A DNA stretch of 12,003 nt from Candidatus Bathyarchaeota archaeon (GTDB lineage: Archaea > Thermoproteota > Bathyarchaeia > Bathyarchaeales > Bathycorpusculaceae): the NCBI GenBank assembly GCA_016649625.1, contig JAENXI010000015.1, positions 1 through 12,003 on the forward strand, written 5' to 3'. The notes beneath the pieces are model-generated. The model saw only the letters and a list, made by a program, of their open reading frames with translations. It was not told the origin of the DNA and did not search any database. The stretch's first letter is position 1. The number at the start of each line of letters is the position of its first letter. Below, piece after piece: positions 1 to 6,762 of the stretch. A program made the position numbers and the translations under genes.

Positions 1-182
1 TTTTTATTAGTTTCCATATCATTCCATAGTTGTAATAATTGTGGATTTAAAATTGAAAACTGATTATCCCACATTTTTATCATGGGATATGTTGAAGAAG
101 TAACCACTAAATCAATGCTAGAAGTAGCGATTTCACTCATTTGATTACTATTCCCAAAGATTACAGTATGACTTGTACACAT
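1..182 (-). CDS. DNA methyltransferase, N-terminal part (runs off left edge)
   Basis: Sixty codons are visible from an ATG at 182, and the frame is open to the window edge, so the C-terminal part is missing. Residues 24-39 read DLVVTSSTYPMIKMWD. I recall a close match to the segment DLVVTSPPYPMI(E/K)MWD of archaeal site-specific DNA methyltransferases that modify exocyclic amines (m4C or m6A), where (S/D/N)PPY is catalytic motif IV. Residues 7-22 form the beta strand and helix usual before it (VIFGNSNQMSEIATSS). In-frame upstream sequence has no other start before a TAA, so the ATG at 182 is the likely start. No clear Shine-Dalgarno sequence precedes it. Oddity: the central Pro-Pro is replaced by Ser-Thr, which could change or abolish catalysis. 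Family assignment is by motif recognition only. The gene diverges from the tRNA-Leu gene. Confidence 0.68.
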   Translation of the reverse strand, partial: MCTSHTVIFGNSNQMSEIATSSIDLVVTSSTYPMIKMWDNQFSILNPQLLQLWNDMETNK

Positions 183-264
183 GAAGAGTCGTAGTAATAG
201 TAATTTAATGTGCTTTTACTTTTTGCCATAAATCTTAAAAAAATATTTCGTTAAATCACGAAAT

Positions 265-274
265 GATTAATAAG
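265..274 (+). promoter_or_regulatory. Possible TATA box of tRNA-Leu
   Basis: An AT-only core (ATTAATAA) lies about 28-37 bp before the mature tRNA 5' end, with purines just upstream. This would place transcription start a few bases before the tRNA. It is the best-placed candidate, but AT-rich context makes chance matches common. Confidence 0.35.
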
Positions 275-301
275 AAGGAGATTGGAAAGTTCTAATACTT
301 G

Positions 302-422
302 GCAGCGGTAACCAAGCCAGGTCAAAGGTGAAGGACTCAAGATCGAATTTAGCCTGAATTGGCCTCTATGAGAAATCCTTTCCCGTAGGGGTTCGCTGGT
401 TCAAATCCGGCCCGCTGCACCA
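302..422 (+). tRNA. tRNA-Leu (anticodon CAA), intron-containing, CCA encoded
   Basis: A complete type II tRNA. The acceptor stem GCAGCGG (302-308) pairs perfectly with CCGCTGC (412-418), followed by discriminator A419 and encoded CCA (420-422). The T arm is GCTGG (395-399) / CCGGC (407-411) with loop TTCAAAT. The anticodon stem AAGGA (331-335) pairs with TCCTT (376-380) once the intron is removed. The loop is then CTCAAGA with anticodon CAA at 338-340, reading the Leu codon UUG. The variable arm forms a small CCC-GTA-GGG hairpin (382-390), typical of Leu tRNAs. A T-rich run at 425-429 directly follows and probably acts as terminator. Confidence 0.95.
342..374 (+). other. Archaeal tRNA intron with bulge-helix-bulge motif
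   Basis: This 33-nt intron lies at the canonical 37/38 position. The central helix CTCA (336-339) pairs with TGAG (369-372) and is flanked by two three-base bulges, AGA (340-342) and AAA (373-375). Cleavage after the second bulge base on each side (341/342 and 374/375) restores a seven-base anticodon loop. The outer helix is the anticodon stem itself. The inner helix is weak (T343-A368, G345-C366, A346-T365 with one mismatch), giving a slightly relaxed motif. It is a substrate for the archaeal tRNA splicing endonuclease. Confidence 0.88.
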
Positions 423-568
423 CAATTTTTCATAAAAAAGAAAATAATATAAATTAGACAAAATATCAGATCTTCAAAAAGGAAATTAAAACATAATTTC
501 ATATTTTCATTATTTTTTTACAAATAATTACATCTTTTAGAATCTAAAATCATTAATTTTTTTATCTA

Positions 569-582
569 AAGCTATATAGCTT
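569..582 (+). promoter_or_regulatory. Palindromic TATA element upstream of rnhB
   Basis: AAGCTATATAGCTT is a perfect 14-bp palindrome with TATATA at its centre. It lies 36-49 bp upstream of the rnhB start, which would put transcription start near 600 and leave a short leader carrying GTGAT (605-609). It fits a TATA box. The symmetry may be accidental or may mark an overlapping operator. Confidence 0.5.
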
Positions 583-617
583 CAAGTTTGTAATTAAAAA
601 TTAAGTGATCTGGAATA

Positions 618-1280
618 GTGTTAATTGCTGGTGTTGATGAAGCAGGACGAGGGTGTGTCATTGGTCCGTTAGTTATATCAGGTTATCTTATTGAAGAAAA
701 AAAACTTCCGCTTCTTCTTGAACTAGGTGTAAAAGATTCTAAAAAACTTTCAGCTAAAAAACGCGAAAGCATTATATGTGCAATAAAAAAAATATCCGAA
801 AGTTTTGCAACAATAAATATTGCACCCAGTGAGATAGATAAATTTGTGGAATCAAAAAGAAAATTACATAAGCTTAACAGACTGGAAGCAAAGACAATGG
901 CTCAAATAATCGAGAAATTAAAACCTGATAAAGTATTTGTTGACGCAGCTGATGTTAATGAAAATCGATTTAAACAGCATATTCAAGAATATTTAACTAT
1001 AAAAACTCAGATTGTTTCAAAACATAAAGCTGACGAAATATATCCCGTAGTCTCAGCAGCTTCGATAATAGCTAAAGTAAAACGAGATAATAATATCAAA
1101 ATACTGCGAAATAAATATGGAGATTTTGGTAGCGGTTACTTATCTGATAAAAAAACCACAAGTTTTCTTAAACATTGGATAAAAAATAATAAAGAGTATC
1201 CTGATTGTGTTAGAAAATCATGGAAACCAGCAAAAAGGATAAAAAATGAAAAAGGGACAAAACAAATTACACTGTTGTAG
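618..1280 (+). CDS. rnhB: Ribonuclease HII
   Basis: Cleaves the RNA strand of RNA-DNA hybrids and starts removal of single ribonucleotides embedded in DNA. At 220 residues it matches the usual archaeal RNase HII length. The N-terminal GVDEAGRG (5-12) supplies catalytic D7 and E8. VDAAD (108-112) supplies D109, and HKADEIYPVVSAASIIAKVKRD (136-157) supplies D139. GSGYLSD (171-177) and the C-terminal RKSWKP segment (199-204) are also family-typical. The start is GTG at 618, preceded by GTGAT (605-609), which can pair with the 3' end of archaeal 16S rRNA at 8-nt spacing. C13 replaces the Pro commonly seen after GRG (GRGPVIGP), which is probably neutral. It is a single gene, convergent with flpA, with its own TATA-like element upstream. 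Confidence 0.96.
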   Translation: MLIAGVDEAGRGCVIGPLVISGYLIEEKKLPLLLELGVKDSKKLSAKKRESIICAIKKISESFATINIAPSEIDKFVESKRKLHKLNRLEAKTMAQIIEKLKPDKVFVDAADVNENRFKQHIQEYLTIKTQIVSKHKADEIYPVVSAASIIAKVKRDNNIKILRNKYGDFGSGYLSDKKTTSFLKHWIKNNKEYPDCVRKSWKPAKRIKNEKGTKQITLL

Positions 1281-1315
1281 ATAAGAACAAAAGTTTTATT
1301 CAACCATTTTTAGAA

Positions 1316-1343
1316 GGCACACATTGAAAAAATTGATGTGGCC
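1316..1343. terminator. Hairpin between convergent rnhB and flpA
   Basis: GGC (1316-1318) plus CACAT (1320-1324) pairs with ATGTG (1336-1340) plus GCC (1341-1343), giving an 8-bp stem with one bulged A and an 11-nt A-rich loop. It sits between two converging genes, with a T5 run at 1307-1311 serving rnhB. Archaeal termination depends mainly on T-runs, so the hairpin's role is uncertain. Confidence 0.35.
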
Positions 1344-1368
1344 ATTAACAACTTTCCGAATAAGATAA

Positions 1369-2076
1369 CTAATGGACGTCGTTATTTTGGCCAATAATCA
1401 TGGCATGAGCTTTATCATAAGGTGCTAAATTAATCATCTCTTTAATGCTAAAACCACGGTTTTTTAGAATTCTAGCTTCTTGCTTAAAGATTGTAGTAGG
1501 ATCTTTTGTTACATCAATACTAGAAGCTTTGACAGCTAACATTATCCACCCATCTTTCTTCAAAAGCATATCGGCATTATCTGCAAGAAGCTTAGCTTGT
1601 TCAGGTTGAGCAACATCGCAATAGATAACATCTACTTTCTTTGGAATAAAAACGGCGTATTTCTCAGGTAGCCGTGCATCTTCTACAAAAGGAGTCATAT
1701 TTAATCTGTGAAGGCATACATTGTTGACTAAATCGCGTATTGATCTTGACGCAAATTCAACACAGTATACATGACCCCCTGTTCCCACGATATCTGAAAT
1801 ATGACTGGGTGTTGTACCAGAAGCTGCACCCAAATAAAGAACTATCTGATCGGATTTTATGGGTATATATGTAATTCCATTAAGTATTACAGCAGCTAGT
1901 TTGCTTCTAAAAGCATCCCAGACACGATATTCAATTTGTTTATGAAGAACTAGTTTTTCACCATAAACGTTTCTTCCAGGAGTTAAATTTTTGGTTGCTA
2001 ATCGTACTCCAATCTCAGGCAAATTGGCTTGATATATATCAGGAAATTTTGGATGGGGCCTAACTCGTGCGGGCAC
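1369..2076 (-). CDS. flpA: Fibrillarin-like rRNA/tRNA 2'-O-methyltransferase
   Basis: Catalytic subunit of archaeal C/D-box ribonucleoproteins. It transfers methyl from S-adenosylmethionine to the ribose 2'-OH of rRNA and tRNA sites chosen by guide RNAs. The protein has 235 residues. The N-terminal VRPHPKFPDIYQ (5-16) is the usual fibrillarin opening. The SAM loop is YLGAASGTTPSHISDIVG (81-98), with acidic E107 after it. EDAR (132-135), CDVAQPEQ (153-160), VKA (182-184) and DKAHAMIIG (221-229) follow. K60, D154, K183 and H224 fit the family's K-D-K-H catalytic set. The start is GTG at 2076, inside the 3' end of nop5 (17-nt overlap), so translation is probably coupled. The conserved N-terminus begins right after this codon, which supports the start. 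Confidence 0.96.
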   Translation of the reverse strand: MPARVRPHPKFPDIYQANLPEIGVRLATKNLTPGRNVYGEKLVLHKQIEYRVWDAFRSKLAAVILNGITYIPIKSDQIVLYLGAASGTTPSHISDIVGTGGHVYCVEFASRSIRDLVNNVCLHRLNMTPFVEDARLPEKYAVFIPKKVDVIYCDVAQPEQAKLLADNADMLLKKDGWIMLAVKASSIDVTKDPTTIFKQEARILKNRGFSIKEMINLAPYDKAHAMIIGQNNDVH

Positions 2077-3325
2077 GTTTGTTTTTTCTCCAGTTATTCT
2101 TGCTAAATTGAGGTCTTCTACTTCTAAAACTTGGTCTACTGCGTTCTGGTTTAAATGTCCTTTCTTTAGGTGGTGGAGGATCTTTGTATTTTCTTTTTAT
2201 CTCAGCAAGTCTTTTTTCCACGTCATTTTTTAGAGAATCACCGACAAACTTCCCGTTAAAAGCATCAGTTCTAACAGCTATTGTTATTTTACCAGCAAGT
2301 GCACGCGCTATTTTGCCTCGTTGCCATCTTTTTGCATCATGTAATAATGCATGCTGGAAAATCAAGCCATGTTTTGGTGGTCTGGCTCCTGTTTTTAAAG
2401 AACGAAACAAGGCTTTCTCGGCTCCTAAAACTTGTATTGTACTAGCCGGTCTCATAGCTAAATTTCTTAGGCTACCAGCAATTGAAATTAAACGCGCTCC
2501 AAGTAATGCACCAGCGACAGCTCGAGTATTTGGTGCAACAGATTCCATGGTTGCATCAACATATTTTTCCATTCCTTTTCTTAACTCATATAAACTCAGA
2601 ACATTTTTGCTTAAAATACGAATTTGATTTAAGTCAACATCTAGCAACGATGCACCCATTGAGTCCACAGCCGCTTTAGATAGTTTTATTGCTCGCTCCT
2701 TTTGAATTGATTCATTTTCAAGATTAGAGGTTGAAAAATTCTCTCTATCACCTATTGTTTCAATAAGACGTGCATATGTTTCATGTTTATCGACTAACCG
2801 ATCTAGTTCAGGAAAGTGAACACCATACCATTCTCTAAGTCGGCTCATAAATAGATTAACTGTTCGATCTAAATCATCAAGGGTTTGAATAGCTTGGGCT
2901 ATAATTAAATCCCTATGTTCAGAAGCTGTCTTTATTTTTAATTTAGCAATAGCCATACCTACATTGCGATTCCATAAAACCAATTCTTCAGGAGTTTTGA
3001 TAAAACCTGATTCAATCGCAATTTGTTCCATTTTGAAATGTAATGCTTGAAATTCAGAACTAGGAGCTAGCTCAACATTAATATGCATAGTCTCTTGAAT
3101 AGCTTTGACTATGTTGATATTTTCAAATAAAAAATGATCAAAATTATTATTTTTTAGTATATTAATCAAAGATTCTATTTCAGGAGAGAGTTTTCCATTT
3201 TCGTTGTTAATTATATTCTCGGCCGCAAGTTCAGGGTCTTTTTTAAATAATATTATTTCTTTAAAATCGTAATTTTCGTCAAACGCTACAATTCCAAAAG
3301 TAAATTGAACAATTATTGCGTGCAT
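2060..3325 (-). CDS. nop5: Nop5 (NOP56/58) C/D-box RNP scaffold protein
   Basis: Scaffold that bridges L7Ae-bound C/D guide RNA and fibrillarin in archaeal 2'-O-methylation complexes. The 421-residue protein has the family order: an N-terminal fibrillarin-binding domain (about 1-110), a helical NOSIC and coiled-coil region (about 120-260), and the Nop RNA-binding domain (about 264-350). The last contains GARLISIAGSLRNLAMRPAS (277-296), then GAEKALFRSLKTG and PPKHGLIFQH. A long Lys/Arg/Pro-rich tail (380-421) is typical and probably contacts RNA. The ATG at 3325 is preceded by GAGG (3335-3338) with 9-nt spacing. It is the first gene of a two-gene operon with flpA, the classic archaeal arrangement. 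A 147-codon open frame on the opposite strand (2184-2627) is a shadow. Confidence 0.96.
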   Translation of the reverse strand: MHAIIVQFTFGIVAFDENYDFKEIILFKKDPELAAENIINNENGKLSPEIESLINILKNNNFDHFLFENINIVKAIQETMHINVELAPSSEFQALHFKMEQIAIESGFIKTPEELVLWNRNVGMAIAKLKIKTASEHRDLIIAQAIQTLDDLDRTVNLFMSRLREWYGVHFPELDRLVDKHETYARLIETIGDRENFSTSNLENESIQKERAIKLSKAAVDSMGASLLDVDLNQIRILSKNVLSLYELRKGMEKYVDATMESVAPNTRAVAGALLGARLISIAGSLRNLAMRPASTIQVLGAEKALFRSLKTGARPPKHGLIFQHALLHDAKRWQRGKIARALAGKITIAVRTDAFNGKFVGDSLKNDVEKRLAEIKRKYKDPPPPKERTFKPERSRPSFRSRRPQFSKNNWRKNKRARTS

Positions 3326-3362
3326 TTATTATAGCCTCTAATTCAAATATTCCTTATACTAT

Positions 3363-3372
3363 CTTATTAAAT
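3363..3372 (-). promoter_or_regulatory. TATA box of nop5-flpA operon
   Basis: On the minus strand this reads ATTTAATAAG, an archaeal TATA-like box. It is centred about 42 bp upstream of the nop5 ATG. Transcription start would fall near 3342, leaving a short leader that contains the GAGG ribosome site. Confidence 0.45.
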
Positions 3373-3440
3373 GGTATTGGTGTATTCAAACGAATAAACA
3401 TCAAAGATAGATCAATTCAGAGTAGAAAGAGAATAGCTAA

Positions 3441-3450
3441 AGTTTAAACT
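3441..3450 (+). promoter_or_regulatory. Palindromic TATA/operator candidate of HTH-NrdD gene
   Basis: AGTTTAAACT is a perfect 10-bp palindrome centred about 33-50 bp before the two candidate start codons (3478, 3496), at the position of a TATA box. Because the gene downstream encodes a winged-HTH protein, an autoregulatory operator overlapping the TATA box is a natural possibility. This is inference from position and symmetry. Confidence 0.4.
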
Positions 3451-3477
3451 CTTGTTTTATTATTATTCACAGGAAAT

Positions 3478-5703
3478 TTGAAGGGGGATTATATTTTGGT
3501 TAAAAGTCCTCGTCGTTCGCGAGGTGTTAAAGTTTTAAAGGCTGTTTCATCACCCTTTAGATTACAAATTTTAAATTTTTTGTTCGATAAAGGATCACTT
3601 TCCTATACCGAATTGATGATATCTCTTAAAATGAATCCCAGCAGAGATGCAGGAAAATTTGCATATCACTTAAAATTTTTACTTGATTCAAATCTAGTTG
3701 AAGCGGATGTAAGCTCAAAAAAGTATTTTCTCACAGATCTAGGTAAAATGGTTCTGGATATTTCGGAAAAAATTGAGAAGAGAGTGGTGGGTAGTCGTGG
3801 AATGCTTATTCGCACGTCTCATTTCACATTAGAAGAATTTGATCATAATAAAATAGCGAAATCGCTAATAAAAGAAGCGAATGTGCCAACTGATCTAGCA
3901 CAAATAACAGCTAAAGAAGCAGAAAAAAGGTTACATAAATCAAAAGTAAAGTATGTCACTGCTCCATTAGTGAGAGAAATTGTGAACACAATTTTAGTTG
4001 AAAAGGGACATGAAAGTTATCGTCATAAACTGACGAGACTGGGTATGCCTGTGCATGAAGTTACTGAATTAATAAATTCTAAAAAAACTGAAAAAGATTC
4101 TACTAATATTATAACAGATGCTGGAAAAAAAGTTTTTGAAGAATATATATTGTTGAATATTTTTCCGAGAGATATCGCTGATGCACATTTATCAGGTGCT
4201 ATCCATATCGAAAATTTAGGTACTTGGATATTAAAACCAAGTGAAATTATACATGATATAAGATTTTTTTATGAATGTGGAATCAACCTACTAAACACAG
4301 CTAATATATCTATAGATCCACCTAAAAATCTTGATTCAGCATTAACTGTTACTTTAAACGTTCTGTTACAATGTAACAAAGAAGTTAATACAACGCAAAT
4401 TCTTGAAAGTTTTAATGTGTTTCTTTCACCATTTGTACAAAATAGAGATCTACAAAGAATAAAGAATAGTTTAAGAAGATTTTTAATCAATATTTCTCAA
4501 AATGTTGATACAACAATAAGTTTGGACCTTTCAATTCCTGAAGTAATAAAAGACATCAATATAATCGAAGTTGACGAAAAAAGAAACAGAAAATATGGAA
4601 ATTTAATCGAAGAAAGTCAATTATTAGCTTTGCTCATCCTCGAAATATTTTCTGAAGAGGATATCATTCAACCATTACTTAATCCAAAGATCATAGTTAG
4701 AATATCTGAAAAAACATTTAATGATAAAGACTCATTAAAAATTTTAGAAAAAGCCCACAAGTTAGCATTTGAAAGGGGAAATATATATTTTGAAAATACT
4801 TCAGCTGGAAATATAAACTGGAAAGTTTTTTCATCTTCAGGAATTAAACTTTCAACCGATTTGACTGGAGATTGGGAAACAGACACTTTGCGTACAGGTT
4901 GCTTAGGAAGCGTAGCAATAAATTTGCCTCGTATTGTTCAAGATTGCGAAAATGACAAAAACAAGTTTTTTGATATTTTAAAAGAAAGAATGGAGCTTTC
5001 AGCGCGCGCATTGCGAATTAAATACAACTCACTAAAACAAATTGGAAAAACATCTCTTCCTTTTATTAACCAAAAAGCAAAAGGAGACACATATTTTAGA
5101 TTTGAGCAATGCTCTAGGATAATAAAGTTTGCAGGTTTCGAAGAGGCAGTTGAAAAATTCTCTGGAATGAAAATTAATTCTGAAAAAAGCAAAATATTTG
5201 CTAATGAAATCGTTCAAAATTCCATAAAAATTAAAAAAAAACTTGGTCGAAAATATGGAAAAAGACTATTTCCAGTAATTCTACCTAGTAAGGAAGCTTC
5301 TAGAAGACTAGCACAGTTAGATGTAGAAAGATTTGGAGTTGCCAAGGTAAAATTTTTAGGAACTAGATATAATCCTTACTTTTCAACTTCAAAAAGGATT
5401 GAACTTCAAGAGCATCCAGCAAATATTCCTTCTGAAATAATTCAAGCTGAACAAGAATTAAAAGATCTTAACATGGGAGGATGCCTCTATATAATTGGGA
5501 TTGGAAATGTTAAGAGTTCTGAAGAACTTCTTGAAATTACACAGAATTTAGTTAAAAACAATTGGTTAGAATTTTTTACCTATAATAGAGTCATATCGTA
5601 TTGTAAAAATTGTAAGAAAGGGTGGCTTGAATCTCTTCAAAAATGTCCTTCTTGTAGTTCATTGAGTACAATGATGAAATTTAATCGTTATAAATTTACA
5701 TAA
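3478..5703 (+). CDS. Winged-HTH / ATP-cone / degenerate NrdD-like regulator
   Basis: Three parts in 741 residues. (1) A winged helix-turn-helix (about 16-100) of the ArsR-like archaeal type (SSPFRLQILNFL, RDAGKFAYHLKFLLDSNLVE, YFLTDLGKMVL). (2) An ATP-cone (about 112-196: RTSHFTLEEFDHNKIAKSL, TAPLVREIVNTIL, YRHKLTRLGMP), the nucleotide-sensing domain of ribonucleotide reductases and NrdR. (3) A class III reductase-like region (about 215-741) with ADAHLSGAIHIENLG (234-248), GSVAINLPRI (477-486), and a zinc site C709/C712/C723/C726. The motif expected to read MCCRL is VFSSSGIKL (450-458), without cysteine. The chain ends in FNRYKFT, so the RVxGY glycyl-radical loop is absent. It is probably catalytically dead, and I infer a nucleotide-responsive transcription factor. 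The start is TTG. TTG at 3496 (735 aa) has better GGGGGA spacing (3483-3488) and may be the true start. Confidence 0.85.
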   Translation: MKGDYILVKSPRRSRGVKVLKAVSSPFRLQILNFLFDKGSLSYTELMISLKMNPSRDAGKFAYHLKFLLDSNLVEADVSSKKYFLTDLGKMVLDISEKIEKRVVGSRGMLIRTSHFTLEEFDHNKIAKSLIKEANVPTDLAQITAKEAEKRLHKSKVKYVTAPLVREIVNTILVEKGHESYRHKLTRLGMPVHEVTELINSKKTEKDSTNIITDAGKKVFEEYILLNIFPRDIADAHLSGAIHIENLGTWILKPSEIIHDIRFFYECGINLLNTANISIDPPKNLDSALTVTLNVLLQCNKEVNTTQILESFNVFLSPFVQNRDLQRIKNSLRRFLINISQNVDTTISLDLSIPEVIKDINIIEVDEKRNRKYGNLIEESQLLALLILEIFSEEDIIQPLLNPKIIVRISEKTFNDKDSLKILEKAHKLAFERGNIYFENTSAGNINWKVFSSSGIKLSTDLTGDWETDTLRTGCLGSVAINLPRIVQDCENDKNKFFDILKERMELSARALRIKYNSLKQIGKTSLPFINQKAKGDTYFRFEQCSRIIKFAGFEEAVEKFSGMKINSEKSKIFANEIVQNSIKIKKKLGRKYGKRLFPVILPSKEASRRLAQLDVERFGVAKVKFLGTRYNPYFSTSKRIELQEHPANIPSEIIQAEQELKDLNMGGCLYIIGIGNVKSSEELLEITQNLVKNNWLEFFTYNRVISYCKNCKKGWLESLQKCPSCSSLSTMMKFNRYKFT

Positions 5704-5710
5704 AAATTCT

Positions 5711-6625
5711 TTATTGTCCTAAAACAAGTGATAATAGTGCCATTCTTACCACAATACCATTTCTAACTTGTTGGAAATATTTTGCTTGTGGAGTTTTATC
5801 TATTTCAGTGGATATCTCGTCTAATCTAGGAAGTGGATGAAGAAGGATTAAATTTTCTTTCCCAGCTTTAATAGTGTTTATACCAATTTTATATACTCCT
5901 TTAACCTTGGAATATTCAGCTGGATCTGGAAACCGCTCTTTTTGTATTCTAGTGACATATAAAACATCAATTTGAGGTAATATTTTCTCAAGATTTTTGT
6001 CTTCAATAATTGAAATTTTGTTTTTTATTGAATTAACTAATCCTTTTCGCATTCTAAGTGATTCAGGAGAAATTAAAAACAATTCAATATTATAAAGAGA
6101 AAGAGCACAAGCAAGTGAGTGAACTGTACGCCCATATCTCAAGTCTCCTACTAGGGCAATTTTTAAGTTATCTATTTTTCCTTTTTCTTTTTTTATAGTG
6201 TATAAATCCATAAGAGCTTGAGTAGGATGCTCTTCTGCACCACTGCCAGCATTTAAAATGGGTACATTTGAAAATTCTGCAGCTAATCTTGCAGATCCTT
6301 CAAGAGGGTGTCGCAAAGCTATAGCTTCTGCATAATTTTCGATTGTTCGTATTGTATCAGATAGAGTTTCTCCTTTTTTAACAGATGAAATATCAGCATC
6401 GGCAAATCCAATTGTTGAGCCACCTAATTTTAGCATGGCTGCTTCGAAACTTAATCTTGTACGAGTACTAGGTTCAAAAAATAATGTTGCTAAAATTTTT
6501 CCTTTTAGCAAGTCAGAACCTTTTGTCGCTACTGGTTCCATTTTTTGACTTACTTGTAAAATATAATCTATTTCTTTTCGTGAAAAATCTTCTATCGAGA
6601 TGATATCTCTTCCCGTAAACTTCAA
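5711..6625 (-). CDS. pyrB: Aspartate carbamoyltransferase, catalytic subunit
   Basis: Condenses carbamoyl phosphate and aspartate to carbamoyl aspartate, the committed step of pyrimidine synthesis, in the cytoplasm. The 304-residue length is normal. The carbamoyl-phosphate loop STRTR (53-57) lies within FFEPSTRTRLSFE (49-61). K84, R105, HPTQ (133-136), R167 in DLRYGRTVHS and the aspartate-side HPLPR (263-267) are all in place, so the enzyme should be active. The start is TTG at 6625 with a GGTGT element (6631-6635) just upstream. The regulatory subunit gene pyrI, often adjacent in archaea, is not in the window. pyrB follows pyrH on the same strand after 137 bp containing its own TATA candidate. 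Its end lies 7 bp from the end of the convergent HTH/ATP-cone gene. Confidence 0.97.
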   Translation of the reverse strand: MKFTGRDIISIEDFSRKEIDYILQVSQKMEPVATKGSDLLKGKILATLFFEPSTRTRLSFEAAMLKLGGSTIGFADADISSVKKGETLSDTIRTIENYAEAIALRHPLEGSARLAAEFSNVPILNAGSGAEEHPTQALMDLYTIKKEKGKIDNLKIALVGDLRYGRTVHSLACALSLYNIELFLISPESLRMRKGLVNSIKNKISIIEDKNLEKILPQIDVLYVTRIQKERFPDPAEYSKVKGVYKIGINTIKAGKENLILLHPLPRLDEISTEIDKTPQAKYFQQVRNGIVVRMALLSLVLGQ

Positions 6626-6705
6626 ACTTCACACCAAACTCAAGAAGGTTGATAAGTTGTAAATAACACTTTTTATGATAAAAGACTTGATACGTGGTTT
6701 AAGAG

Positions 6706-6713
6706 TATAAAAA
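6706..6713 (-). promoter_or_regulatory. Candidate TATA box of pyrB
   Basis: Read on the minus strand this is TTTTTATA, about 80 bp upstream of the pyrB TTG. It predicts a transcription start near 6683 and a leader of roughly 58 nt. The box is flanked by two copies of TGGTTTAA on the plus strand (6695-6702 and 6748-6755). Assignment rests on position and composition only. Confidence 0.4.
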
Positions 6714-6762
6714 TATTTTATTTTAATATTACAATTAAAAAAGATTCTGGTTTAAAGAAATA

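Noticed and set aside
2184..2627. 147-codon open frame on the plus strand, antisense to nop5
   Set aside because: It lies wholly inside the strongly supported nop5 Nop domain. The translation is low-complexity and Cys/Phe-rich with no recognisable motif, and there is no ribosome site.
3326..3477. C/D-box guide RNA near nop5
   Set aside because: I looked for RTGATGA (C box) and CTGA (D box) pairs in the intergenic regions on both strands and found no convincing pair.
4668..5217. Minus-strand frames opposite the HTH-NrdD gene (and 4269-4490)
   Set aside because: They are shadows of a gene whose plus-strand translation shows continuous family motifs. There is no ribosome site or recognisable protein.
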